Part shown: piece by piece, positions 15,695 to 24,260 of the stretch
How the letters are laid out: each line of letters starts with the position of its first letter
Numbering within the stretch: position 1 is the first letter of the stretch
From: Nitrospinaceae bacterium
GTDB taxonomy: Bacteria; Nitrospinota; Nitrospinia; Nitrospinales; Nitrospinaceae
DNA: 46,169 nt
Direction: 5' to 3'
Assembly (NCBI GenBank): GCA_024644405.1
Contig: JAHELC010000015.1
Span: forward strand, 1 to 46,169
Position numbers and translations under genes: made by a program
Notes under the pieces: model-generated
Databases searched by the model: none
What the model was told of the DNA's origin: nothing
Seen by the model: the letters and a program-made list of their open reading frames with translations, nothing else

Positions 15695-17752
15695 ATGGAT
15701 CCCTCCGTCCCGCCCCAGCAAAATTTGCACCCGGCCTTGGCCGGGCCGATTAGTCCGGCGCTTACCGAGACGGGTATTCATTTTTCGTTGTACTCCGAGC
15801 ACGCCACTGCGGTTGAGCTCTGCCTGTTCGAGACCGCTTCCTCCGCCAAAGAATCGCAACGCATCGCCCTGGAGAAAGGTGCTGATTCCGTCTGGCGCGC
15901 TCACGTCCCCAACCTGAGAACCGGGTGCCTTTACGGTTACCGGGTGCACGGACCTTATCGCCCGGCCGAGGGTCACCGTTTCAATCCTTCAAAAGTACTG
16001 GTCGACCCCTGCGCCAAAGCCCTGGGACGAACTCTGCAATGGCACGAAGCGTTGCAGTCTGTTCCGCCGGGTACTTCGGATCAGGACGATCAACCTCCGA
16101 ACATGCAGGACAGTGCCCCGTATGCGCCTCTCTCAAAGGTAATTGATACTTCGTTTGATTGGGACGACGACCGGCCGCCAGCCATTCCCTGGGAGGAAAC
16201 CGTGATTTATGAAGCGCATGTCAAGGGGATGACCCAACAACACCCTGATATCCCGGAACACTTGCGCGGCACTTATGCCGGTCTCGCCTCGGAACCGGTG
16301 CTGGCCCACCTGAAACGCCTGGGCATCACCGCCATCGAATTACTGCCGGTTCATCAGATTGCGGATGAATACCATCTGCATAAAAACGGGTTGACCAATT
16401 ACTGGGGGTACAATCCCCTGCTGTTTTTCGCGCCGGATGTACGATTCGCCGGGCAAAAAGATTCCGACCCGGTCTCGGAATTCAAGCAAATGGTGCGGGC
16501 CTTTCATCAAGCGGGTATTGAGGTGATTCTCGACATGGTGTTCAATCACACCGCCGAGGGTGACTTGCACGGCCCCACCGTTGCCTTTCGCGGTATCGAC
16601 AACGCGGTTTATTACCGGACGGACCCGGATCACCCGGCGCGCTACACCAACCTCACCGGATGCGGCAACACGTTCAACCTTCACCATCCACAAGCCCGGC
16701 AGTTGGTCCTGGGCGCCCTTCGGTACTGGGTCGAAGAAATGCACGTCGATGGATTTCGGCTGGACCTGGCGGTCACTGTGGGACGCGGCCGGGAATCATT
16801 TGAACCTGAAGGAAATTTTTTCAAGTCGATCCAGGACGATCCGGTGCTCTCCCGGATAAAATGGATCGCCGAACCCTGGGACCTGGGACCGGACGGCTAC
16901 CAGCTGTCGAACTTTCCCAATGGATGGTCGGAATGGAATGACCAGTACCGGCAAACCATCCGCAAATTCTGGAGGGGTGATCCCCACCAGACCCAATCAT
17001 TGACGAAACGGGTGTCGGGTAGTCACGACCTGTTTGGTTCCAGGGGCCGTCCACCGCACTCTTCCATCAATTATATTTCCAGTCATGATGGGTTCACCTT
17101 GCAGGATGGAGTCACTTACGAGCACAAACACAACGAAGCCAATGGCGAAAACAATCGTGACGGTCACGACGGCAACGACAGTTGCAATTACGGAGTGGAG
17201 GGACCGTCAGACGACCCGGACCTGAATGCGCTCCGCCAGCAACAGAAAAGAAATTTACTGGCGACGCTTCTACTATCGGCGGGCACACCGATGATTTCGG
17301 GAGGCGATGAAATCGGTCGTTCCCAGCAGGGTAACAACAACGCCTATTGCCAGGACAATCCGATCACTTGGTACGATTGGAATCTTAATGCAGATCAAAA
17401 AAGTTTTTTGGATTTCGCCCGGTATGCCATTCAACTGAGAAAACGATATCCATTAACCCGGACCTCATGGCAATGGTTCCAGGCAGACGGGCACACAATC
17501 GATCCCTATGGGCATGAATCCATCGACGCTCCCTGTCTCGGATGTGTATCCTCCGGAGACGTCTCTCTTTTGATTCTGTGGAACCAAGGCGATCAGAATT
17601 GCGATGTCAATTTACCCGGTAACTCCCGAAACTGGAAAATGTTACTGGACACGTCGGCCCCATTGAAAACAGATACCCTCACCTCCGGAAAATCGTTGAA
17701 AACTCTCAATATAGCTCCGCGTTCCCTGAAGGTTTTAACCCTTGTGGAGTAG
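15695..17752 (+). CDS. glgX: glycogen debranching enzyme, isoamylase type
   Basis: 685 residues. An N-terminal CBM48-like domain (about 20-120: GIHFSLYSEHATAVELCLFE, YGYRVHGPYRP) precedes a GH13 barrel. Conserved regions: EAHVKGMTQQHP, DMVFNHTAEGD, the nucleophile Asp357 in DGFRLDLA, the acid/base Glu393 in WIAEPWDLG and Asp465 in SSHDGFTLQD. This is the GlgX/TreX pattern; the enzyme hydrolyses alpha-1,6 branches of glycogen or phosphorylase limit dextrin in the cytoplasm. Length and domain order are normal. No other glycogen gene is nearby, so it appears to be transcribed alone or with the preceding small gene. Confidence 0.93.
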   Translation: MDPSVPPQQNLHPALAGPISPALTETGIHFSLYSEHATAVELCLFETASSAKESQRIALEKGADSVWRAHVPNLRTGCLYGYRVHGPYRPAEGHRFNPSKVLVDPCAKALGRTLQWHEALQSVPPGTSDQDDQPPNMQDSAPYAPLSKVIDTSFDWDDDRPPAIPWEETVIYEAHVKGMTQQHPDIPEHLRGTYAGLASEPVLAHLKRLGITAIELLPVHQIADEYHLHKNGLTNYWGYNPLLFFAPDVRFAGQKDSDPVSEFKQMVRAFHQAGIEVILDMVFNHTAEGDLHGPTVAFRGIDNAVYYRTDPDHPARYTNLTGCGNTFNLHHPQARQLVLGALRYWVEEMHVDGFRLDLAVTVGRGRESFEPEGNFFKSIQDDPVLSRIKWIAEPWDLGPDGYQLSNFPNGWSEWNDQYRQTIRKFWRGDPHQTQSLTKRVSGSHDLFGSRGRPPHSSINYISSHDGFTLQDGVTYEHKHNEANGENNRDGHDGNDSCNYGVEGPSDDPDLNALRQQQKRNLLATLLLSAGTPMISGGDEIGRSQQGNNNAYCQDNPITWYDWNLNADQKSFLDFARYAIQLRKRYPLTRTSWQWFQADGHTIDPYGHESIDAPCLGCVSSGDVSLLILWNQGDQNCDVNLPGNSRNWKMLLDTSAPLKTDTLTSGKSLKTLNIAPRSLKVLTLVE

Positions 17753-17767
17753 CCGACTGACCCATCA

Positions 17768-17808
17768 AAACAGGATTGAAACCCAACCCTTCAAGGCTTA
17801 TCCTGTTT
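17768..17808 (+). terminator. possible hairpin terminator after glgX
   Basis: Inverted repeat AAACAGGAT/ATCCTGTTT (17768-17776 with 17800-17808) with an inner CCTTCAAGG hairpin. The following T-tract is short, so termination would be weak. Confidence 0.4.
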
Positions 17809-17858
17809 ACACTTAATAATAAATACTCAATCATGCTACAATTCAGTCAGCTAAGTCT

Positions 17859-18179
17859 ATGAAACATCAGGATTCACAGTCGGAAAAAATTCGGGTTCGC
17901 GTTGACCCGGTTTTGCAAGATCTGATTCCCGATTACCTGGAAAACAGATTAAAAGACCTGCTCGTTTATCGACAAGCTTTGGAAAAGGGCGATTTTGATT
18001 CAATTGCTGTCCTGGGTCATTCCATGAAAGGTTCCGGCGGGGGATATGGATTCAATGATCTAACCAGTATCGGCCGTGCTATTGAAAAAGCCGCCAACAA
18101 CAGGGATAAGGAATCCGTCCGCAAATCCATCATCGACCTTACGGATTTTCTAAATAAGGTGGAAATCATTTACGATTGA
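17859..18179 (+). CDS. stand-alone HPt phosphotransfer protein
   Basis: 106 residues forming one helical HPt domain. The phosphorylatable histidine is His54 in LGHSMKGSGGGYGF, with Lys57 and the Gly-Ser turn typical of the family; the N-terminal IRVRVDPVLQDLIPDYLENR helix and the KKVEII-like end fit. Such proteins shuttle phosphoryl groups between receiver domains. No histidine kinase or regulator is adjacent. The hybrid kinase at 3104-5698 lacks its own HPt and could be the donor. The gene lies 68 bases upstream of a cluster of multihaem cytochromes and in the same direction, so cotranscription is possible. Confidence 0.85.
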   Translation: MKHQDSQSEKIRVRVDPVLQDLIPDYLENRLKDLLVYRQALEKGDFDSIAVLGHSMKGSGGGYGFNDLTSIGRAIEKAANNRDKESVRKSIIDLTDFLNKVEIIYD

Positions 18180-18247
18180 TCCCCGGCCCTGTCCCTCAAG
18201 AACCGTTCATTTACCTTAATAAAACTGAGTTTCACTTAAAGTTTTTG

Positions 18248-20326
18248 ATGCCTGCTCCCCTCAAGTTCAAATTCACAGCCCGTCTTGCAGTGCTGTTCAT
18301 ACTGTTCATCTCCACCGTCAGTGCCCATGCGGAGAATCCTGCAGGAGTGGCCGCCACCGTCGGAGTCACCGGCAACGAGGAGCGATGCCTCACCTGCCAT
18401 CAGGGGATTGAAGAAATCAGCCGCTCGCATCCTCTTCAACTGGGGTGCACCTCCTGCCACGGCGGCAATGGTGCGGCGGAAGACAAAGTTGAGGCTCACG
18501 CCACGCTCATCTATGACCCGGCAGCAGGAACCGGCAAACGTAATCCTTCTTCCCTGAAAGTGGTCCAATTCAGCTGTGGCAGAGCCCAATGCCATTCCGG
18601 CCATCAGGATGAAACCCGCAACCACGTCGACCGGGTCCGCAAATCCATGATGGGAACTCTGTCCGGAGTCATTACCGGCCTGCGGTACCAATGGGGCGGC
18701 CAGCCGGAAAAATCGGCGCGTTACGGAATCTATGAAATAGAAGATAAAGACGGCACGTCTCCGGAAACCCTCGGCGCCCTGAACCGTCTTGAAGAGCTTC
18801 CTTATTTTACCGCCTACCATTGGCGGCAACATCAAACCGCACCAAAAGGAGCACCCCGTAAAAAAATTTCCAATCACATCGGTGACCATGTGTTGCGCGA
18901 ACGATGTTTTCAATGCCACATCGATGCGCCTCCCCCAAAAGGAGAATACCGCTCGCAGGGATGCGCCGCCTGCCATTTCAGGTATCACCCGGAAGGGAAA
19001 TACCTGGGCAGCGATCCGATGATTCCCAAAGACAAGGCGGGATATCCGGCATATCATCGCATGACGGTATTGCCCTCCAGCAACCTGTGCATCCAATGCC
19101 ACAAATCTTTCCTGTCGCAGATGACCACGGAAAAGTTTTCCATTCCCTTTCCTCAACGCGATCGCCGGGGAAAAGTACCCTTCCCGGGTGCCGGCCAACC
19201 CCGCATGGACGTTCATCTGGAACGGGGAATGGAATGCATTGACTGCCATACGCAGTCTGATATTATGGGAGACGGTAACATCTATTCCCGGCAATATCAG
19301 GCGGTGGAAATCCGTTGCGAAACCTGCCACGGCGACAGCACGTCGTATCCCCGGATCTCAAAAATCAAGACGTCCCAGGACCCGGCCGTTCGGTTGAGTC
19401 GCCATTATAAAGGTTTCACCAACAAGGTCGGCGACGCCATGGCGGTTTCTTCGAAGCAGCAAAAATTGACCAACGTCAAAGCGCAGGGTAAAAAATTCGT
19501 CACCTATAGCAAACGTACTGGAAAAGTGCGCGTCATCCCCCTGGCCAAGGATCAGCGTTGGGGACACAATATTCCCGGACACCGGGAAAAACTGGCCTGC
19601 ACGGCATGCCATTCGCAGTGGGTACCGCGTTGTGAAGGATGTCACATGACTCTGAAGTCGGGGAAAGGCGACGGTTCGGTACGTCCCAGCACCTGGAACC
19701 CGTTTCAATTCACCATGAAACATGAAACCCCGGCGTTGATGGTCGGCCCGCGCGGCAAAGTGGTTCCCATGCTGGCTCAACCTTCACATACCCTGACGGT
19801 TTTGGATCAACAGGAAAAAATAGTTCCGGTCGTTGACGACAATGGCGATTCACCGGGAGAATACCGTCATTGGGAATTCACCAACTCCGCCGGAGTCTCG
19901 GGTTCCAATCTGGCTTATGGCGCCCAACCGCATTCGGTAAGCAAGAAAGTGCGCACCTGCGCAAGCTGTCACCTGTCTCCGAAGACTCTGGGGATGGGAG
20001 AAGGGGATTTGTACATCAGGAAAAACTCGTCCGGCAAATACGATAAGTTCAACCCGCTGGTACGAACCAACCGGGTGCTGAACAAATCGAAATACGGACC
20101 TCAGGCCAAAGTCAATCAACGGGGGCTGGCGATCGCCGGCTCCGGTCAACCCGGAGCGCGGCCGTTCAACCAGGAGGAGATCACTCGTATCCTGAAAGTC
20201 GGCAACTGCATTCCCTGTCATACTGGTTATACCGACAAAATTTATAGAAACCTGAAAGAGAGTTACAAGTTTTCGATTAACATCAAACACCGCCGATTGA
20301 GAGACAAAATTTTAAAGAAGCGCTGA
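18248..20326 (+). CDS. exported dodecahaem c-type cytochrome
   Basis: 692 residues from the ATG at 18248, chosen because it begins a proper signal peptide (MPAPLKFKFTARLAVLFILFISTVSAHA). Twelve haem-binding motifs can be counted: eleven CXXCH from CLTCH (Cys47) to CIPCH (Cys654), plus one CX4CH, CGRAQCH, at Cys110. Several extra histidines are available as distal ligands. The N-terminal block CxxCHxGIEEIS...CxSCHGGN...AH...C..CH...GVI...WG is shared with the next protein, so the two are paralogues. Haems are spread through the length without a recognisable catalytic domain (no NrfA, HAO or Otr signature), so it is most likely an electron carrier in the periplasm or at the cell surface. It starts a four-cytochrome run. 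Confidence 0.9.
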   Translation: MPAPLKFKFTARLAVLFILFISTVSAHAENPAGVAATVGVTGNEERCLTCHQGIEEISRSHPLQLGCTSCHGGNGAAEDKVEAHATLIYDPAAGTGKRNPSSLKVVQFSCGRAQCHSGHQDETRNHVDRVRKSMMGTLSGVITGLRYQWGGQPEKSARYGIYEIEDKDGTSPETLGALNRLEELPYFTAYHWRQHQTAPKGAPRKKISNHIGDHVLRERCFQCHIDAPPPKGEYRSQGCAACHFRYHPEGKYLGSDPMIPKDKAGYPAYHRMTVLPSSNLCIQCHKSFLSQMTTEKFSIPFPQRDRRGKVPFPGAGQPRMDVHLERGMECIDCHTQSDIMGDGNIYSRQYQAVEIRCETCHGDSTSYPRISKIKTSQDPAVRLSRHYKGFTNKVGDAMAVSSKQQKLTNVKAQGKKFVTYSKRTGKVRVIPLAKDQRWGHNIPGHREKLACTACHSQWVPRCEGCHMTLKSGKGDGSVRPSTWNPFQFTMKHETPALMVGPRGKVVPMLAQPSHTLTVLDQQEKIVPVVDDNGDSPGEYRHWEFTNSAGVSGSNLAYGAQPHSVSKKVRTCASCHLSPKTLGMGEGDLYIRKNSSGKYDKFNPLVRTNRVLNKSKYGPQAKVNQRGLAIAGSGQPGARPFNQEEITRILKVGNCIPCHTGYTDKIYRNLKESYKFSINIKHRRLRDKILKKR

Positions 20327-20333
20327 CATATAT

Positions 20334-23021
20334 ATGAAATTCCTGTTTTCGAAAATAACAATTCTGACACTGTTCACCACACTTTCTCTGGCATGGACCC
20401 TCCCCCAGTTGATGGCTCAGGAAGGCTGGCCGGCGCCTTTCAACGATGAAAAACCGAACGACGAGCACTCCCCCGGCGGTTTCGAAAAGAACATGGTGGA
20501 CATTCCACCGCAGGAGGAGAAATCGACGATTGATGCATCCGATTTTCGGGATCCGTTCTTTTTTCTGAAAAGAAATGGCACCGATTCCAAAGAAGCTCTG
20601 AAGCCGGGCACAACGGTTGACGGCCTGCGGTTCAATACCTACAACAGCTCTAAAAGTTTTGTCGACCGCTATTACAAGAATTCCAATTTCGTACTGAAGG
20701 ATGTTTTCGGCCGCATCGAACTGGTCAACAAGGAAGCGGGATGCCTGAATTGCCACCGCGGCATTGAGGAAATCAGCCAGAACCACCGGTTTTCCTGCAC
20801 CCGATGCCATAATGGCAACCTGAGAGGTAAAACCGCTGCCGAGGCTCACCGGGGTCTCGTGTCCAATCCTTCCGACCTGAAACACGCGCCCAAATATTGC
20901 GGCACATGCCATGAAGAACAAATCGAGAAGGTGAAAAATTCGTTGATGACCACCGCGCGCGGCGTCATTGAAATCACCCGGGAAGCCTGGGGCGAAGCTC
21001 CTTTGAAACAACCCAGAAGAAGCAAGAAGAAGGGCAAGGTTCCGCCGTGGACCTACACCAGCGCCGGCAAACCGGTGGACGATTTTCTGCAGAAGAAATG
21101 CCTGCGCTGCCATGTGCAATCGCCGTCCCCGCACCGTGCGGGAGATTACCGGGCCACCGGGTGCGCTTCCTGCCACATGATCTACACCAACGAGGGAACT
21201 TCCCTGACGCGTGACCGCGCCATCCAGGAAGCGCAAAAGGCGGACCCGAAATATTTGAGAAACCGGTTCAACCGGGATGTCGCTTCAAATTCCCTGAATA
21301 ATCGGCGGGGGTATCCGTTACTGCACAAGTTCACCGTTGCGATACCCAGTGTCCAGTGCGAGCATTGCCATAACTACAACGGTGTCGGTAATGAATTCGA
21401 AGGTTTGTTCGGAAAACCGGCCCGCCCCAAAACCTCACAGATCGAGGTCGAGAAGGACCAGCCTGTGCTGTATGGACGGTCACACGACTTTCTCCTGCCG
21501 GATATTCATCGCGAAAAAGGCATGCACTGCATCGACTGCCACGGCGCCAACGAGATCAAGGCGGATGCCAACAAAAACCGGACCCAGCACGATGCGGTCA
21601 AGGTCCGGTGCGAAACCTGTCATGGTACCAACAGCCGGGCCCCTACCGGCATCGAGTTGAAAGCAGAAGACCCCAGGGCGGAAGAGTTGATCAAGAAAAA
21701 CCAACTCAATCCCAACCTGATGAAGAAAATAAAACTCGGCGACACGATTATGACCGACTTGGATGGGCAACTTCAGCCTCATATTTTACTGGTCGATGGC
21801 AAATGGATTCTATACTCCAAGGTCACGGGTAAGGAACATCAGATCCCGCTTTTAAAATTCATGAAACAGCGCCCGTATGCCCATCAGATACTCGGCCATA
21901 TGAAAGATACGGAATGTTCCGCCTGTCATGCGCGCTGGTCGGCCAGCGAATGGGGAATGCACGTGATCCGGGAAGACAACATCAATCCGAACCAGTGGCA
22001 GGACTGGTCTCTGAATGATCCCACTTTGCAACAAAAATTGTGGGGAGGGAAACGTGAAAAGGCTCAAATCAAACAACCTGCCGGAATGCTGAACTGGACT
22101 TCGGCGATCAACACCCCGAACGGTCCCCGGGGAAGCTGGACGAAAGGCATCTGGAGCCATGTCTTTTCCGAAACGGGTTGGAGCAGTCTGATCCTCGGAA
22201 AAAACAAGCGCAAACGCTACACGATCATGAAGCCGCATTATCAATATTTCCTGACCGATCTTTCCAATCAGGAGGGCCGGCCCACCCTGAGAGCCAAAGT
22301 GCCTCTGGCGCGCAACGGCAGACCGGGTTGGGTGATGACTCCCCATACCCCGCATACGATCCGGGCCACCACCCGACCCTGTGAGAGCTGTCACGAAAGC
22401 ACGCTGGCGACGGGACTCGGAGAATCGACGTTGAAATACGTGGAGGATGGAAAACCGTTTTTGAGCGAATTAAAACGCTCCAACCGCATCCTGCCTCAAT
22501 TTCAGATCAAACAGATGGTGTCGCGCAACGGCTGGAGCCTGCAGAATCCCATGCCCAAGGGAAAACTGCGGTTTTTGAAATCCAAGGAAATCAACTCCCT
22601 GTTTAAAAAATCGGACCGGTATCGCGCTTACCATTATCTGGCTCTGAGAAGGGCCGGACAATCACGCCTGTTGATCCGGGAGGAATTCCCTTACGATTTA
22701 CAGCATAAAATCAACGAAGATAAATTCGGTCCGCCCACGAAAAAAGAAACTCTTTATTATTATGATTTGGATCAACACAGTTTTTTCGAAAGTCAGCGGC
22801 CGGAGCCGACTCCGGCATCTGCACCCGATACAATCCTGGAGGAGCCGACGGCCGTCGAATCGCAGACAGGACAGGTGGTCCCTGCCCCTTCGCCTCCACC
22901 CAAGATGCCAGAAAATTCCGGTCCGAAATTTTTTATTGACCTGATGCCAAACGTGACCAAACCCACTCCAACCCCCCAGCCGCTTCCCGAAAAAGGGTTT
23001 TTGGAAAATGGAAACCCCTAA
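20334..23021 (+). CDS. exported decahaem c-type cytochrome with Pro-rich tail
   Basis: 895 residues with an N-terminal signal sequence (MKFLFSKITILTLFTTLSLAW). Ten CXXCH motifs occur between CLNCH (Cys137) and CESCH (Cys683): CLNCH, CTRCH, CGTCH, CLRCH, CASCH, CEHCH, CIDCH, CETCH, CSACH, CESCH. About 110 acidic/polar residues precede the first haem and about 200 haem-free residues follow the last, ending in a proline-rich tail (PTPTPQPLP). The first haem block parallels that of the upstream dodecahaem protein. No known catalytic family is recognised. It begins eight bases after the upstream stop and its 3' end overlaps the next gene by 14 bases, so the cluster is one transcription unit. Confidence 0.9.
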   Translation: MKFLFSKITILTLFTTLSLAWTLPQLMAQEGWPAPFNDEKPNDEHSPGGFEKNMVDIPPQEEKSTIDASDFRDPFFFLKRNGTDSKEALKPGTTVDGLRFNTYNSSKSFVDRYYKNSNFVLKDVFGRIELVNKEAGCLNCHRGIEEISQNHRFSCTRCHNGNLRGKTAAEAHRGLVSNPSDLKHAPKYCGTCHEEQIEKVKNSLMTTARGVIEITREAWGEAPLKQPRRSKKKGKVPPWTYTSAGKPVDDFLQKKCLRCHVQSPSPHRAGDYRATGCASCHMIYTNEGTSLTRDRAIQEAQKADPKYLRNRFNRDVASNSLNNRRGYPLLHKFTVAIPSVQCEHCHNYNGVGNEFEGLFGKPARPKTSQIEVEKDQPVLYGRSHDFLLPDIHREKGMHCIDCHGANEIKADANKNRTQHDAVKVRCETCHGTNSRAPTGIELKAEDPRAEELIKKNQLNPNLMKKIKLGDTIMTDLDGQLQPHILLVDGKWILYSKVTGKEHQIPLLKFMKQRPYAHQILGHMKDTECSACHARWSASEWGMHVIREDNINPNQWQDWSLNDPTLQQKLWGGKREKAQIKQPAGMLNWTSAINTPNGPRGSWTKGIWSHVFSETGWSSLILGKNKRKRYTIMKPHYQYFLTDLSNQEGRPTLRAKVPLARNGRPGWVMTPHTPHTIRATTRPCESCHESTLATGLGESTLKYVEDGKPFLSELKRSNRILPQFQIKQMVSRNGWSLQNPMPKGKLRFLKSKEINSLFKKSDRYRAYHYLALRRAGQSRLLIREEFPYDLQHKINEDKFGPPTKKETLYYYDLDQHSFFESQRPEPTPASAPDTILEEPTAVESQTGQVVPAPSPPPKMPENSGPKFFIDLMPNVTKPTPTPQPLPEKGFLENGNP

Positions 23022-23685
23022 AAAGATTTTCTTGATTGGACTGTTCTTTCTCACCGCCGGAGGGTGGTGTATCGGAGCCGAGGCATCACCCGCACTGGTC
23101 CAAGAAAAACAATGCGACACCTGCCACCGGTTTTCTAAAAACGATGCCATAAAATCAGCCCCCGATTTGTTTTTCTCCGGTGACAAGTTTCAAAAGGAAT
23201 GGCTGGAAAATTTTTTGAAGCGGCCCGGGACGATACGACTGGCAGGACCTACGCGAGACCCCGGGTTTTTAAAAGGCAAGCCGCAATATACAGGTCCTCA
23301 TCCCGCCTTGAACTCCAAAGAAGCTCGACAAATAACGGATCATTTGATGTCCCTGAAAACCCTGAAGGATCTTGCTCCGCTGGAATTACCGGAATTATCC
23401 AAAGGCGCACGCGTCCGAGTGAAAATATTGTTTGAGCGGGACTACAGTTGCATCGCCTGTCACCAGAGTTACAATCTGGCCCGGCAACCGCGGGGCGGGA
23501 TCTCCGGTCCTTCGCTGATCGACGCCGGCCGTCGCCTGCGCACCGAGTGGGTGTACCAATGGCTGAAGAATCCCAAACAATTTGTCCCCCAGGGAAGGAT
23601 GCCGCTTTACGCGTTTGATGAAGAGACCCTGCGGAAAATGACCCAGTACATCATGTCCCACAAAAAGGAACCTGAAAATAAATGA
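23008..23685 (+). CDS. exported dihaem cytochrome c (two class I-like domains)
   Basis: 225 residues. After a signal peptide (METPKKIFLIGLFFLTAGGWCIGAEA; its Cys could alternatively be a lipid site, but the lipobox is poor) come two cytochrome c-like domains: CDTCH at about residue 36 with a PDLFFSGDKFQKEWLENFLKRP helix, and CIACH at about 148 with GPSLIDAGRRLRTEWVYQWLKNP. Candidate distal Met ligands lie in the GRMPLYAF segment of the second domain. The architecture resembles cytochrome subunits that hand electrons to oxidases. It overlaps the decahaem gene by 14 bases and the next gene by four. Confidence 0.88.
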   Translation: METPKKIFLIGLFFLTAGGWCIGAEASPALVQEKQCDTCHRFSKNDAIKSAPDLFFSGDKFQKEWLENFLKRPGTIRLAGPTRDPGFLKGKPQYTGPHPALNSKEARQITDHLMSLKTLKDLAPLELPELSKGARVRVKILFERDYSCIACHQSYNLARQPRGGISGPSLIDAGRRLRTEWVYQWLKNPKQFVPQGRMPLYAFDEETLRKMTQYIMSHKKEPENK

Positions 23686-24122
23686 ACCGTGACTTGATTT
23701 TAATTTTGGGAGTCGCACTGATGGCAATACTCGCCGGCTGCGAACCGGACGCCGCGGATGAAAAACCGTCACCCCCTACTGTTGCATCGGCCCCATCCGT
23801 CCCTTCCCCAACGCCCCGTATGTATCCGGTCACTGCGGCAACCCGCGAAACCTATCAGTTTTACTGCGCCCAGTGTCATGGCACCAAGGGGCACGGCAAC
23901 GGCATCAACGCTCCCTACCTGACCGTACCGCCACGCGACCACACCAAGGCGGACTATCTGGAGACCCGCACCGACGAACATTTGTTCACCGCCATTCAGC
24001 AAGGCGGTTTGGCGGTCGGCCGCGCGCCCTGCATGCCCAGTTGGCAACACACACTGGATGAGAACACCATGCACTCCCTGGTGAGTTATATCCGCGAATT
24101 GTGCCAGTGCGAAGCCCTGTAA
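23682..24122 (+). CDS. monohaem cytochrome c lipoprotein
   Basis: 146 residues. The signal peptide ends in LAGC, so Cys20 is probably lipidated. A Pro/Ser-rich tether of about 30 residues leads to one class I cytochrome domain with CAQCHG (Cys63-His67) and a C-terminal helix SLVSYIRELCQC. The likely distal ligand is the Met of APCMPSW. Three further cysteines (in PCMP and CQC) may form disulfides. The start overlaps the stop of the dihaem gene (ATGA). It is the last gene of the cluster and probably tethers the chain to a membrane. Confidence 0.88.
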   Translation: MNRDLILILGVALMAILAGCEPDAADEKPSPPTVASAPSVPSPTPRMYPVTAATRETYQFYCAQCHGTKGHGNGINAPYLTVPPRDHTKADYLETRTDEHLFTAIQQGGLAVGRAPCMPSWQHTLDENTMHSLVSYIRELCQCEAL

Positions 24123-24260
24123 CCCCCAATTGTCATCTGATCCCAAAGATAGTATATTGAGCCTCCAATGATTTCCGCGGCGCCCCAGGGGAGCCTTGCC
24201 TTACCCCGGTGGCCGGATCATGAATCCATCATCTCATTTCAAACCGACAGGAAGTGACCC

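Noticed and set aside
18176-18247. Upstream start overlapping the HPt stop for the dodecahaem cytochrome
   Set aside because: It would add 24 residues before the signal peptide; the ATG at 18248 fits an exported protein better.
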